This document shows, one piece after another, positions 54,844-64,000 of a stretch of 64,000 bases of DNA. The DNA is from CAVTJL01 sp963828215 (GTDB lineage: Bacteria > Pseudomonadota > Alphaproteobacteria > Geminicoccales > Geminicoccaceae): positions 1 through 64,000 of the forward strand of contig CAWHFO010000062.1 of assembly GCA_963828215.1 (NCBI GenBank), read 5' to 3'. The notes below the pieces were generated by a model. The model was not told where the DNA came from and searched no databases. It saw nothing but the letters and a program-made list of their open reading frames with translations. How positions within the stretch are numbered: the first letter of the stretch is position 1; each line of letters starts with the position of its first letter. The position numbers were made by a program, and so were the translations under genes.

Positions 54844-55884
54844 TCAGGGTTGGGGTCGCGGCGTGGCGGCGACCGAGGGCGGCAGGATCGGATAGACCAC
54901 CTGCGGCTGATCGCCGGTCAGGCTGTGTAGGAACGTGGTGATCTTGTCGACCTGATCGTCGGTCAGCTGGATGCCGAGCTGGCTCGAGCCCATGACGGCG
55001 ACCGCTTGGCGCAGGTCCCAGGACCTGCCGGAGTGGAAGTAGGGCGGCGTGAGCGCGATGTTGCGCAGGGTCGGCACCTTGAAGACGTACTCGTCCTCGA
55101 CCGTCTTGGTGACCTGGAACCGCCCCTTGTCATCCGGCGGCAGGATGTCGGCGCCGGGCCTCTCGACCACGCCGAACGGGGCGTACATGCCGCCGCCGAC
55201 GTTGATGCCGTTGTGGCAGCCGGAGCAGCCATTGTCCATGAACAGCCGCAAACCTTCCTTCTGCTCCGCCGTAAGCGCGTTCTCGTCGCCCCTCAGGTAA
55301 CGGTCGAACGGCGCGTTCGGCGTGATCAGGGTCGCCTCGAACAGGGCGATCGCGTCCTCGACATTCTTGATGTTGAGCGGCTTGGGGTCGCTCGGGAAGG
55401 CCTTCTGGAACATCGCGACGTAGCCCGGGATGCCGCTCAGCTGCTCGACCACATGCTGGTGGGTGGTGGCCATCTCGACCGGGTTGACCATCGGGCCGCC
55501 CGCCTGCTGCTCGAGGTCCTTGGCCCGCCCGTCCCAGAACTGCGCGGTGTTGAACACCGCGTTGAGAACGGTCGGCGCGTTGCGCCCGCCGTGTTGCCAG
55601 CGGTGGCCGAGCGAGGTCTCCATCATGTCGACCCCGCCGAGCCCGACGATGTGGCAGGAATTGCAGCTGATGCTGTGCGATTCCGAAATCCGGGGCTCGA
55701 AGTACAGCATCTTGCCGAGCTCGACCCGGTCAGCCGTGGCCTCGACCCCCGGCACGGCGGGAGGTGTCTCGGGAATCGGCTTGAAGGTCGCTTGGACGCT
55801 CTTGAGGAGGTCTTCCTGAGCGCCGACTGAACCGGCCGCGACCAGAAATAGAGGGAGCGCAACTGCGGCGAGGCTTCGGTGCAT
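54844..55884 (-). CDS. di-heme cytochrome c peroxidase / MauG family
   Basis: 346 residues from the ATG at 55884. Signal peptide MHRSLAAVALPLFLVAAGSV. First heme ISCNSCHIVGLGGVDMMETS; second heme LFMDNGCSGCHNGINVGGGM; conserved LGHRWQHGGRNAPTVLNAVF NTAQFWDGRA and VPTLRNIALTPPYFHSGRSW DL. It reduces H2O2 in the periplasm with electrons from small cytochromes, or acts as a MauG-like maturation enzyme. Convergent with the SHP/DHC operon, from which it could take electrons, and on the same strand as the downstream-of-glg genes. Confidence 0.92.
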   Translation of the reverse strand: MHRSLAAVALPLFLVAAGSVGAQEDLLKSVQATFKPIPETPPAVPGVEATADRVELGKMLYFEPRISESHSISCNSCHIVGLGGVDMMETSLGHRWQHGGRNAPTVLNAVFNTAQFWDGRAKDLEQQAGGPMVNPVEMATTHQHVVEQLSGIPGYVAMFQKAFPSDPKPLNIKNVEDAIALFEATLITPNAPFDRYLRGDENALTAEQKEGLRLFMDNGCSGCHNGINVGGGMYAPFGVVERPGADILPPDDKGRFQVTKTVEDEYVFKVPTLRNIALTPPYFHSGRSWDLRQAVAVMGSSQLGIQLTDDQVDKITTFLHSLTGDQPQVVYPILPPSVAATPRPQP

Positions 55885-55930
55885 GGTTCGACCCTCCATC
55901 CAAAACGCATGCGCAGCGATCCAGTTTTGC

Positions 55931-56476
55931 CTAGACGCTCGCCTCGCGCAAGGCGGCCGCGAGCTCCACCGCTATTTTCTTCCCTCTGTCGCCGCCGAAC
56001 CGCTCGATGGCCTCGATCTTGGCCCGGCTCGTGGAGCGCGGCACGACGGCGATGAAGGGCAGGCCGAGAAGCTGGGCGAAATAGGCCTCGCTCACCGCGG
56101 TCGAGCCGGACGACGCCTCGACCACGGTCGTGCCCTCCCGGATGTTGCCGTTGCAGATGCCGTAGAGGAACAGCGAGTGCGCCAGCCGGTGCTTCAGGCT
56201 GCCGGTCGGATGGGTCGATTCGTCCTTGAGATAGATCGAGAGACCGGTGAGGCCCTTGAAGACGGGATTGAGCAGGTGCGTGTCGGCCGAGCGACGCCGG
56301 TCCCCCTGGAGCAGCTCGATGGCCCGAAAGGTCCAGGTCCGGTCCCGGTCCTTCGGCGACGCGGCCGATTCGATGTTTAGCACTCCTCGGTCCTGTTTGC
56401 GCATGTCGGTGACGTTCGCCTCGCCAAAACAGAACTTCGCATATGTTGGCAGCATTCCGCGATATCCGATGGCCAT
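55931..56476 (-). pseudogene. PLP-dependent cysteine-synthase-like protein, C-terminally truncated
   Basis: 181 residues against about 350-370 for the family. Present: NPVFKGLTGLSIYLKDESTH PTGSLKHRLAHSLFLYG with the PLP Lys (GSLKHR), GTTVVEASSGSTAVSEAYFA QLLGLPFIAVVPRSTSRAKI (the SSGSTA phosphate loop). After AIERFGG the sequence leaves the family (DRGKKIAVELAAALREASV) and stops at 55931. The second half with the small domain is gone. The N-terminal extension GYRGMLPTYAKFCFGEANVT is also unusual. Probably a relic; adjacent genes are the peroxidase and glgX. Confidence 0.7.
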
Positions 56477-56501
56477 CTCGAAGATGCCTTGCCACAGGCG
56501 G

Positions 56502-58628
56502 TTATGAGGCTCGGCCGGCCGTCTCGCCGCGCCGGATCTCGGCGAACAGCACCACGACCGAGCGTGCGGCTGCTCGATAGGTCGTCTGGTCAGGGAGCGG
56601 GAGAGCAGCCTCCCAGGGCAGGATGTCCTCCGGCGATGCGAGCGAGGTATCGATCCAGCGGCGCCAAGAGCCACCGTTATCCGCCGACGGCAGCTCGAAC
56701 GTCAGCGACTCCCAGTAGGCGTTCAGGATCAGGTAGATGCGGACACCTTCGCGCGATAGCTCCGCCTCGAACGCGAGGCTGTGGGAGTGATCGCTCCAGT
56801 CCGGCTGCCCGGGCTTGACCCCGTGCCAGCTCTTGCTCGCCTGCCGAATCATCTGGTCCAGGCTCAGCCGATCGCGCTCGTGCTCGACATCGCGCAAGAG
56901 CCGCCGCGCGTTGAGCAGCCTCACGAAGCGGTGCAGGTCCGCGTGCCGCTCGACCAGGGTCCAGTCGAACCAGCTCGTCTCGCTATCCTGGCAGTAGGCG
57001 TTGTTGTTGCCCGATTGCGTACGTCGCACCTCGTCTCCGATGAGGAGCATCGGCACGCCCAGCGAGAGCAGCGTGACGGTGAGGAAGTTCTTGACCTGCC
57101 GGTTCCGCAGCGCCTCCACGGCCGGGTCGTCGGTCGGCCCCTCGACGCCGCAGTTCCAGCTGCGGTTGTCGTCCGTGCCGTCGCGGTTCTGCTCGCCGTT
57201 CGCCTCGTTGTGCTTGGTGTCGTAGGACACGAGGTCGTTGAGCGTGAAGCCGTCGTGGCAGGTGACGAAGTTGACGCTCTGCTCGGCCTCGCGCCCCTCA
57301 TGGCCATAGATGGCAGGGCTGCCGATCAGCCGGTCCGCCATCCGCCCCACCGAGCCGGGCTCGCCGCGGAAGAAGCTACGGACGTCGTCGCGAAAGCGTC
57401 CGTTCCACTCCTTCCAGCTGTCGCCGATGAAGCTGCCGACCTGGTAGAGGCCCGCCGCGTCCCAGGCCTCCGCGATCAGCTTCGTGCCCGCCAGCACGGG
57501 GTCCGATTCGATATCCCACAAGACCGGCGGGTTCGGCATCGGGCGGCCCGAAGGGTCGCGCGCCAGCACGGAGGCGAGGTCGAAGCGGAAGCCGTCGACG
57601 TGCATCTGCCTCACCCAGTGGCGCAGGCTGTCGACGATCATTCGGCGGACGACCGGGTGGTTCGCGTTCAGCGTGTTGCCGGTACCCGTGTAGTTGGCGT
57701 AGCGCGCGCGATCGGGCTCGAGGATGTAGTAGGTGGGATTGTCGATGCCGCGGAAGCACAAGGTGGGCCCCGTCTCGTCGACCTCTGCGGTGTGGTTGAA
57801 GACGACGTCGAGGATGATCTCGATGCCCGCGCGGTGCAGCGCCTTCACCATGTCGCGGAACTCGTCGACGGGGGCCAGCGCGTCCCGGCGCGAGCTGTAG
57901 GCCTGGTGCGGGGCGAAGAAGGAGACCGGGGCGTACCCCCAGTAGTTGACCTTGCCCGGCGGACAGTCTTGTGCGTCGAACTGGAACACCGGCAGCAGCT
58001 CGACCGCGGTGATCCCGAGCTGCTGGAGGTACGGGATCTTCTCGATCAGGCCGGCAAACGTGCCGCGCACGGCCTCGCCGACGCCCGAGCTCGGATGGCG
58101 GGTGAAGCCCCGCAGGTGCATCTCGTAGATGATGGTCCGGGCCGAAGGCAGGCGCAGCGGCGCGTCGCCTTCCCAGTCATAGGCGTCGAGATCGACCACG
58201 ACGCTTTTCATGGCAGTCGCAGCGTTGGCGCCGGGCTGACGAGCAGCGGCGCGGCTGTAGCCGTCGGGGACGACCACGCCGAGGCCGTATGGGTCGAGGA
58301 GGATCTTGGCGGGATCGAACCGCATCCCGCTCGCTGGGTCCTGCGGGCCGTCGATCCGGAAGCCGTAGAGCTGGCCCGCAGCGATGCCGGGGAGGAAGAC
58401 GTGCCAATAGTGGTAGGTGCGGTTCGCCACGGGGTCGAGCCGGATGGCTCGCGCCGGCGTCGCATCGCCGATGCGATCGAAGAGCAGCAGCTCGACCCCG
58501 GTTGCGTGCCGCGAGAACAGGCTGAAGTTCACCCCGTCCTGGTCCAGCGTAGCCCCCAAGGGCGAGCTCGACCCCGCGAACGATCCGCCCGTCTTCGCCG
58601 GCCGCTTCGCCGCTATGGAACGGGGCAA
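56502..58628 (-). CDS. glgX: glycogen debranching enzyme GlgX
   Basis: About 708 residues. CBM48 N-terminus (SPLGATLDQDGVNFSLFSRH, YGFRIDGPQDPASGMRFDPA), then a GH13 barrel: LQQLGITAVELLPVFQFDAQ, IILDVVFNHTAE, WVRQMHVDGFRFDLASVLAR (nucleophile Asp), GTKLIAEAWDAAGLYQVGSF (acid Glu), NFVTCHDGFTLNDLVSYDTK (third Asp). It hydrolyses alpha-1,6 branches of phosphorylase-limited glycogen. The start is taken as TTG 58628, preceded by GGTGA and overlapping the glgP end by 16 bp; no ATG fits better, so the start is uncertain. Confidence 0.92.
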   Translation of the reverse strand: MPRSIAAKRPAKTGGSFAGSSSPLGATLDQDGVNFSLFSRHATGVELLLFDRIGDATPARAIRLDPVANRTYHYWHVFLPGIAAGQLYGFRIDGPQDPASGMRFDPAKILLDPYGLGVVVPDGYSRAAARQPGANAATAMKSVVVDLDAYDWEGDAPLRLPSARTIIYEMHLRGFTRHPSSGVGEAVRGTFAGLIEKIPYLQQLGITAVELLPVFQFDAQDCPPGKVNYWGYAPVSFFAPHQAYSSRRDALAPVDEFRDMVKALHRAGIEIILDVVFNHTAEVDETGPTLCFRGIDNPTYYILEPDRARYANYTGTGNTLNANHPVVRRMIVDSLRHWVRQMHVDGFRFDLASVLARDPSGRPMPNPPVLWDIESDPVLAGTKLIAEAWDAAGLYQVGSFIGDSWKEWNGRFRDDVRSFFRGEPGSVGRMADRLIGSPAIYGHEGREAEQSVNFVTCHDGFTLNDLVSYDTKHNEANGEQNRDGTDDNRSWNCGVEGPTDDPAVEALRNRQVKNFLTVTLLSLGVPMLLIGDEVRRTQSGNNNAYCQDSETSWFDWTLVERHADLHRFVRLLNARRLLRDVEHERDRLSLDQMIRQASKSWHGVKPGQPDWSDHSHSLAFEAELSREGVRIYLILNAYWESLTFELPSADNGGSWRRWIDTSLASPEDILPWEAALPLPDQTTYRAAARSVVVLFAEIRRGETAGRAS

Positions 58629-61107
58629 GGCTTCACCTGCCAGATCCCGGTCGCGTACTCGGCAATCGTCCGATCGCTGGAGAACCGGCCCGAGCCGGCT
58701 ATGTTCAGGATGGCCTTGCGCGCCCAGCCTTCCGGATCGGCATAGAGGTCGAACAGCCGCTGATCCGCCTCGAGGTAGGAGCCGAGATCCGCCAGATGCA
58801 TGTAGTGGTCGCCGTGGGTGAGCAGGGTCTCTCGCAACGGCTCGAAGATGCCCGGCTCGTGGCGGCTGAAATGACCCGAGGCGATCAGGTCCAGGGCGGC
58901 GCGGGTCTCGGGCTCGCGGCTGTAGTGCCACCAGGGGTCGTACCAGCCGCGACTGTCGGCCACCTGAGCCGCCGTCAGGCCGAACAGAAAAAAGTTCTCC
59001 TCGCCGGCGGCCTCGGCCATCTCGATCGTGGCGCCGTCGCGCGTGCCGATCGTGAGGGCACCGTTCATCATGAGCTTCATGTTGCTCGTGCCGCTGGCCT
59101 CGTAGCCCGCGGTCGAGATCTGGTTGGAGACGTCGCTCGCGGGAATCAGGCGCTCGGCGAGGGAGACGCAGTACTCTGGCAGGAAAACGACCTTGAGGCG
59201 GCCGCGCACCGCTGGATCGCCGTCAATGGTGCCGGCGAGGTTGTTGAGAAACTTGATGATGAGCTTGGCCAAGTGGTAGGCGGGCGCCGCCTTGCCGGCG
59301 AAGAAGAAAGTGCGCGGCGTCATGGAGGCGTCCGGCTTCTGCCGCAGCCGGTTGTAGAGGACGACGATACGCAGCGCGTTCAAGAGCTGCCGCTTGTACT
59401 CGTGGATGCGCTTCACCTGGCTGTCGAAGATCGAGTCGGGGTCGACAATGACCTCTGACGTCGCGGCGAGCCGCTCCGCGAGGCGAACCTTTGCCTCGCG
59501 CTTGGCCTCGCGCACGGCCTCGCGAAAGCTCGCGTCATCCGCAAGCGGCTTTAGCCTCTCTAGTTGCGCGAGATCGGTGATCCAGCCTTCGCCGATGGCT
59601 GCGGTGATGCTGGCGGCAAGCGCGGGATTGGCCAGCAGCAGCCAGCGCCGCGGCGTGATGCCGTTGGTCTTGTTGCTGAAGCGCTCGGGAAACAGCTCGG
59701 CCAAGTCCCTGACGGTGACCGTGCGCAGCAGCTCGGAATGGATCGCGGCGACCCCGTTCGTGCTGTGCGAGCCGACAATGGCGAGGTTGGCCATGCGGAT
59801 CTTCCGCTCGCTCCCTTCCTCGACCAGGCTCACGCGTGCGCAGCGGCCCTCATCGCCAGGGAAGCGCGACCGGACCTCATCAAGGAGGCGGCGGTCAATC
59901 TCGAGGATGATCTCGAGATGGCGCGGCAGCAGCAGCTCGAACCACCGCAGGGGCCACCTCTCCAGCGCCTCGGGCAGAAGCGTATGGTTCGTGTAGGCGA
60001 GCGTGCGGCGGGCAATGTCGAAGGCTTGGTCCCAGCCGAGAACGCCTCGTCGAGCAGGATCCGCATGACCTCCGGCACGGCCAGGCTGGGATGCGTGTCG
60101 TTGAGCTGGATCGCCACCTTGTCGGGGAATGCCGCCCAATCCGCGTTGCCGCGCCGGAAGCGCCGGACGAGATCCGCGAGCGAGCAGGCGACGAGGAAGT
60201 ACTCCTGCACGAAGCGCAGCCCTTGACCCATGCTCGTCGAATCGTCGGGGTAGAGCACGCGCGTCAGGGATTCGGCCGCGAGACGCTCGGCCAGCGCGCT
60301 CACGAACTCGCCGTGGCTGAATGCCTGGAAGTCGAAGACGTCGGGTGCCGCAGCGGCCCAGAGCCGGAGCGTGTTGATCGTCCTGCCGCCGTAGCCCACG
60401 ATGGGGCGGTCGAACGGGATGCCGAGCAGGCTCGACGGTCGGCCGGCGACCACGCCCAGGCTCCCGCCGCGCACCTCGAACGAGCAGCCGAGCCTCACCT
60501 CGACCTTCTCGTGCGGCCGGGCGACCTCCCAGGGGTCGGGCCGCCTCAGCCAGTTGTCCGGCTGCTCCTCCTGCCAGCCGTCCCTGATGGTCTGTCTGAA
60601 GATGCCGTACTCGTAGCGCAGCCCATAGCCCATGGCCGGGAGCTGCATCGTGGCCATCGAGTCGAGGAAGCACGCGGCGAGGCGGCCGAGGCCGCCATTG
60701 CCGAGGCCGGCGTCCGGCTCCTCGTCCAGCAAGGCGAGCCAGTCGAGGCCCTTCTCGTCAACGGCCCGCTTCACAAACGGATCGAGGCGGAGATTCAGGA
60801 TGTTGTTGGCGAGCGAGCGCCCTATGAGAAACTCCATGGAGAGATAGTAGATGCGCTTGGGGCTCTCCCGCTCATAGGTGCGTTCCGTCAACACCCAGCG
60901 CTGCGAAAGCACGTCCCTGACCGAGCGGGCGACGGCCTCGTAGCGCTCCCGCGGACCCGCCTCGGCCGGATCGACGACGTTGTCGAACATGACGTGCCGC
61001 TCGTAGAGCGCATCGCCCGTGCCGGTGAACCGGACCGGGCCGCACCCATATTGCCTGAGCAGCTGGTCCAGCTCCGGCGCGCGCCCGGTTGCGCTGTCAC
61101 CCTCCAT
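58613..61107 (-). CDS. glgP: glycogen/starch phosphorylase GlgP, frameshifted near 60046
   Basis: About 830 residues. ATG 61107 is preceded by GGGAGGGA. GT35 motifs: RIYYLSMEFLIGRSLANNIL, DAGLGNGGLGRLAACFLDSM, YGLRYEYGIFRQTIRDGWQE; after an indel near 60046 (ILLDEA|VLGWDQAF), YTNHTLLPEALERWPLRWFE, RFSNKTNGITPRRWLLLANP, VKRIHEYKRQLLNALRI and STAGYEASGTSNMKLMMNGA with the PLP Lys. It phosphorolyses alpha-1,4 glucan to glucose-1-phosphate. It lies between phosphoketolase and glgX on the same strand. Confidence 0.94.
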
Positions 61108-61266
61108 TGTCCCTCCCTGAGGCACGAGCCTCGTTCGTTACCGAGCCGCTCGCCTCGATCGTCGCCTCCTGGCCGGCAGGTGGCGCTTGCCGGACTCTGA
61201 CCGCAAGTATCTTCTTGCGCCGGATCGCGAGCTGGCCCCGGCAATCGCGATCCCCCTCCTACCGGC

Positions 61267-63672
61267 TCAGATGTTGTCGGCCTCCGTCGAGCTGCTTCGG
61301 GTGACAGCCACCTCCTGACCCCACCGCCAGCCCGCAATCTCAGGCATATCATCGCCGCGCCGGGCGATGTACGCCTTTTGCTCCATCAGCTTGTCCCGAA
61401 TCGCCTGCTTGGCGTAGGCCGCCCGTGCTCCGAGCCTCGGCACGCGGTCGATCACATCGCCCACCAAGTGGAACCGGTCGAGGTCGTTCATCACGCACAT
61501 GTCGAACGGGGTGCTGGTGGTGCCCTCCTCCTTGTAGCCGCGCACGTGCAGGTTTTTGTGACCGGTCCGCCGGTAGGTGAGCCGGTGGATGAGCCACGGG
61601 TAGCCGTGGAACGCGAAGATGATCGGTTTGTCCGTGGTGAAAAGCGCGTCGAAGTCCTTGTCGGGCAGCCCGTGCGGATGCTCGCTCTGGGGCTGCAGCT
61701 TCATCAGGTTGACGATGTTGATGACCCTGACCCTCAGCTCGGGCGCGTGCCGGCGCAGGAGATCGACCGCAGCCAAGGTCTCCAGCGTCGGCACGTCGCC
61801 GCAGCAGGCCATGACGACATCGGGCTCCCCGCCCTTGTCGTTGCTCGCCCACTCCCAGATGCCCAAGCCCGCCTCGCAGTGCCTGACCGCCTGGTCCATC
61901 GTCAGCCACTGTGGTGCTGGCTGCTTGCCGGCAACGACGACGTTCACGTAGTTGCGGCTCCTGAGGCAGTGGTCGGTGACGGAGAGCAGGCAGTTGGCGT
62001 CTGGCGGCAGGTAGACGCGGACCACCTCGGCCTTCTTGTTGACCACATGGTCGATGAAGCCCGGGTCCTGGTGGCTGAAGCCGTTGTGGTCCTGGCGCCA
62101 GACGTGGCTGGAGAGAAGGTAGTTCAGCGAGGCGATCGGACGTCGCCAGCCGATGTGGTTGCACACCTTCAGCCACTTGGCATGCTGGTTGAACATCGAA
62201 TCGATGATGTGGATGAAGGCCTCGTAGCATGAGAAGAAGCCGTGCCGCCCGGTCAGGAGATAGCCCTCGAGCCAGCCCTGGCACTGGTGCTCGCTGAGCA
62301 TTTCCATGACCCGCCCGTCGACGGCGAGGTGATCGTCGTAGGGATAGGTCTCCGCCGCCCAGGCGCGATCGGTGACCTCGAGCACGTCCTGCCACCGGTT
62401 CGAGTTGTTCTCGTCCGGGCTGAACAACCTGAAGTTCCGCGCCTCCATGTTGAGCTTCATCACGTCGCGCAGGAACCGACCCATGACCCTGGTAGCCTCC
62501 GCCAGGCCTGCGCCGGGTGCAGTTACCTCGACCGCATAGTCGCGGAAGTCCGGCAGCCGCAGGTCACGGAGGAGAATGCCACCATTGGCGTGCGGGTTGG
62601 CGCTCATGCGCCGCACACCCTTGGGCGGCAGCTCGGCCAGCTCGGGCTGGAGGCGGCCGCCCTCGTCGAAGAGCTCCTCGGGGCGGTAGCTCTTCATCCA
62701 CTGCTCGAGCAGCCGCACGTGGGCCGGGTTCTCATGCATCTCGCCCATCGGCACCTGATGCGAGCGCCAGTAGCCTTCGGTGCGCTTGCCGTCGATCTCC
62801 TTCGGGCAGGTCCAGCCCTTGGGCGTGCGAAGCACGATCATCGGCCAGCGGGGGCGTCCGGTGAACCCGTTCCGACGCGCGTCGTTCTTGATGCGCCGGA
62901 TGCTGGCCATGACCTTGTCCAGCGTCGCGGCCATCAGCTCGTGCATCGCCTCCGGCTCGTCGCCCTCGACGAAGTAGGGCGTATAGCCGTAGCCGCGGAA
63001 GAGGTGATCCAGCTCCTCGTGGCTGATCCTGGCGAGGACGGTCGGGTTGGCGATCTTGTAGCCGTTGAGGTGCAGGATCGGCAGCACCACGCCGTCGGCT
63101 ACGGGGTTGAGAAACTTGTTCGAGTGCCAGCTCGTCGCCAACGCCCCTGTTTCGGCCTCGCCGTCGCCGACGACGCAGGCAACGATCAGATCGGGGTTGT
63201 CGAAGGCCGCGCCATAGGCGTGGGAGAGGGCGTAGCCGAGCTCGCCGCCCTCATGGATCGAGCCCGGAGTCTCGGGCGCGACGTGGCTCGGGATCCCGCC
63301 AGGGAAGGAGAACTGGGTGAAGAGGCGCTTCATGCCCGCTCGGTCGGCCGAGACGTTCGGGTACACCTCGCTGTAGGTGCCTTCGAGGTAGGCGTTCGCG
63401 ACCAGCCCAGGACCGCCATGGCCCGGGCCGGCGATGTAGATCATGTCGAGGTCGTGCTTCTTGATGAGCCGGTTCAGGTGGACGTAGATGAAGTTGAGCC
63501 CGGGCGTGGTACCCCAGTGGCCCAGCAGGCGCGGCTTGATATGCTCCTTGGCGAGCGGCTCCTCGAGCAGCGGGTTGCCGTAGAGGTAGATCTGGCCAAC
63601 CGACAGGTAATTGGCGGCACGCCAATAAGCGTCTATCAGCGCTCGCTCCTTGTCCGACAGCACCTTCGCCAT
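61267..63672 (-). CDS. xfp: phosphoketolase (xylulose-5-P/fructose-6-P)
   Basis: 801 residues from the ATG at 63672, preceded by GAGGAGG. ThDP-enzyme landmarks of XFP: GHWGTTPGLNFIYVHLNRLI, IAGPGHGGPGLVANAYLEGT, signature EGGELGYALSHAYGAAFDNP, VVGDGEAETGALATSWHSNK, and the C-terminal FAFHGYPWLIHRLTYRRTGH and GTTSTPFDMCVMNDLDRFHL. It cleaves xylulose-5-P or fructose-6-P with phosphate to acetyl-phosphate plus a triose- or tetrose-phosphate. First visible complete gene of a probable xfp-glgP-glgX operon, with a dehydrogenase gene upstream. Confidence 0.96.
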   Translation of the reverse strand: MAKVLSDKERALIDAYWRAANYLSVGQIYLYGNPLLEEPLAKEHIKPRLLGHWGTTPGLNFIYVHLNRLIKKHDLDMIYIAGPGHGGPGLVANAYLEGTYSEVYPNVSADRAGMKRLFTQFSFPGGIPSHVAPETPGSIHEGGELGYALSHAYGAAFDNPDLIVACVVGDGEAETGALATSWHSNKFLNPVADGVVLPILHLNGYKIANPTVLARISHEELDHLFRGYGYTPYFVEGDEPEAMHELMAATLDKVMASIRRIKNDARRNGFTGRPRWPMIVLRTPKGWTCPKEIDGKRTEGYWRSHQVPMGEMHENPAHVRLLEQWMKSYRPEELFDEGGRLQPELAELPPKGVRRMSANPHANGGILLRDLRLPDFRDYAVEVTAPGAGLAEATRVMGRFLRDVMKLNMEARNFRLFSPDENNSNRWQDVLEVTDRAWAAETYPYDDHLAVDGRVMEMLSEHQCQGWLEGYLLTGRHGFFSCYEAFIHIIDSMFNQHAKWLKVCNHIGWRRPIASLNYLLSSHVWRQDHNGFSHQDPGFIDHVVNKKAEVVRVYLPPDANCLLSVTDHCLRSRNYVNVVVAGKQPAPQWLTMDQAVRHCEAGLGIWEWASNDKGGEPDVVMACCGDVPTLETLAAVDLLRRHAPELRVRVINIVNLMKLQPQSEHPHGLPDKDFDALFTTDKPIIFAFHGYPWLIHRLTYRRTGHKNLHVRGYKEEGTTSTPFDMCVMNDLDRFHLVGDVIDRVPRLGARAAYAKQAIRDKLMEQKAYIARRGDDMPEIAGWRWGQEVAVTRSSSTEADNI

Positions 63673-63767
63673 CCTAGCCTCCTCTGATCTCTTTCTCGTC
63701 CAGCCAACAATCGCAACGTCATTGCCGGCCGTTACGGCGGGGGGCCGGTGGACCACCCGCCTTCGTA

Positions 63768-64000
63768 TCACCAGCGGCCGCCGGCCGCTTCACGCAAGAT
63801 AGCAGCGCTGCGCTCGAGGAGGCTCTGCTCCTCCGAGTTCAATCGCGGGCTCAGCGTCCTGAGCACGCCGCTGCGGCCGACAATTCGCGGCAGCGACAGG
63901 GCCACTGGCCCCTCGGCCCCGAGCCCCTCGCCAACCGCCGAGACCGTGAGGACGGCACGCTCGTCGCCCCCGATGGCACGGGCGATCCGGGCGACGCCGC
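63768..64000 (-). CDS. L-lactate/malate dehydrogenase family protein, C-terminal part (runs off the window)
   Basis: 77 codons before the stop at 63770-63768: VARIARAIGGDERAVLTVSA, LSLPRIVGRSGVLRTLSPRL, NSEEQSLLERSAAILREAAG. This is the C-terminal alpha/beta domain of LDH/MDH-family enzymes (the 'SLP-IVGR-GV' strand and final helix). The stop is about 95 bp upstream of the phosphoketolase start on the same strand, so they may be co-transcribed. Lactate versus malate specificity cannot be decided from this part. Confidence 0.8.
   Translation of the reverse strand, partial: GVARIARAIGGDERAVLTVSAVGEGLGAEGPVALSLPRIVGRSGVLRTLSPRLNSEEQSLLERSAAILREAAGGRW

Overview
The window is very GC-rich chromosomal DNA. 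Its gene content (phasin, Rieske subunit, queA/tgt, GlsB, patatin, PPOX and VOC enzymes, a Mo-hydroxylase, an SHP/DHC cytochrome operon) suggests an alphaproteobacterium, perhaps near Rhodospirillales/Geminicoccales; that placement is inference. Many otherwise clean genes are broken by single-base indels in GC runs. These look more like residual sequencing errors than biology, so such genes are described as one gene with the approximate break position.

Layout. 0-5 kb: partial HxlR regulator, methyltransferase, CBS protein, MgtC-like protein, membrane pentapeptide-repeat protein. 5-7.7 kb: small accessory islet (unknown gene, XRE regulator with an AT-rich palindromic operator candidate, HicB-like fragment). 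7.7-17.8 kb: metabolic genes (patatin, LysE, GST, VOC, aldo/keto reductase, SDR), small envelope proteins and a double glycosyltransferase. 17.85-19.05 kb: a lower-GC macro-SEFIR gene between two perfect 32-bp direct repeats, one of which is the 3' end of glsB. 19-25.7 kb: housekeeping genes (phasin, HxlR/NTF2 pair, PPOX, VOC, recQ, lone petA). 25.7-27.9 kb: remnant of a C5-methyltransferase system and an apparently empty stretch. 27.9-35.3 kb: queA and tgt in one open frame, a conserved hypothetical, a sugar ABC importer, an MFS exporter and tRNA-Lys(UUU).

35.3-54.8 kb is a mosaic accessory region: capsid fragment beside the tRNA, methanethiol-oxidase (SBP56) gene, dipeptide/oligopeptide ABC operon, phage-like small genes, a complete IS1380-family element riddled with palindromic inserts, a helicase fragment, an IorAB-type molybdenum hydroxylase with its cytochrome c, an IS3-family element, and an SHP/DHC/b561 heme operon. 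A 120-134 bp repeat occurs twice, each time just upstream of a gene and in the same relative orientation.

54.8-64 kb: minus-strand genes for a di-heme peroxidase, a truncated cysteine-synthase-like protein, glgX, glgP, phosphoketolase and a partial lactate/malate dehydrogenase, which together suggest glycogen breakdown feeding a phosphoketolase route.

The two most unusual things are the macro-SEFIR cassette (candidate single-gene NAD/ADP-ribose-linked defence system) and the family of small covarying hairpin elements inside the IS1380 transposase.
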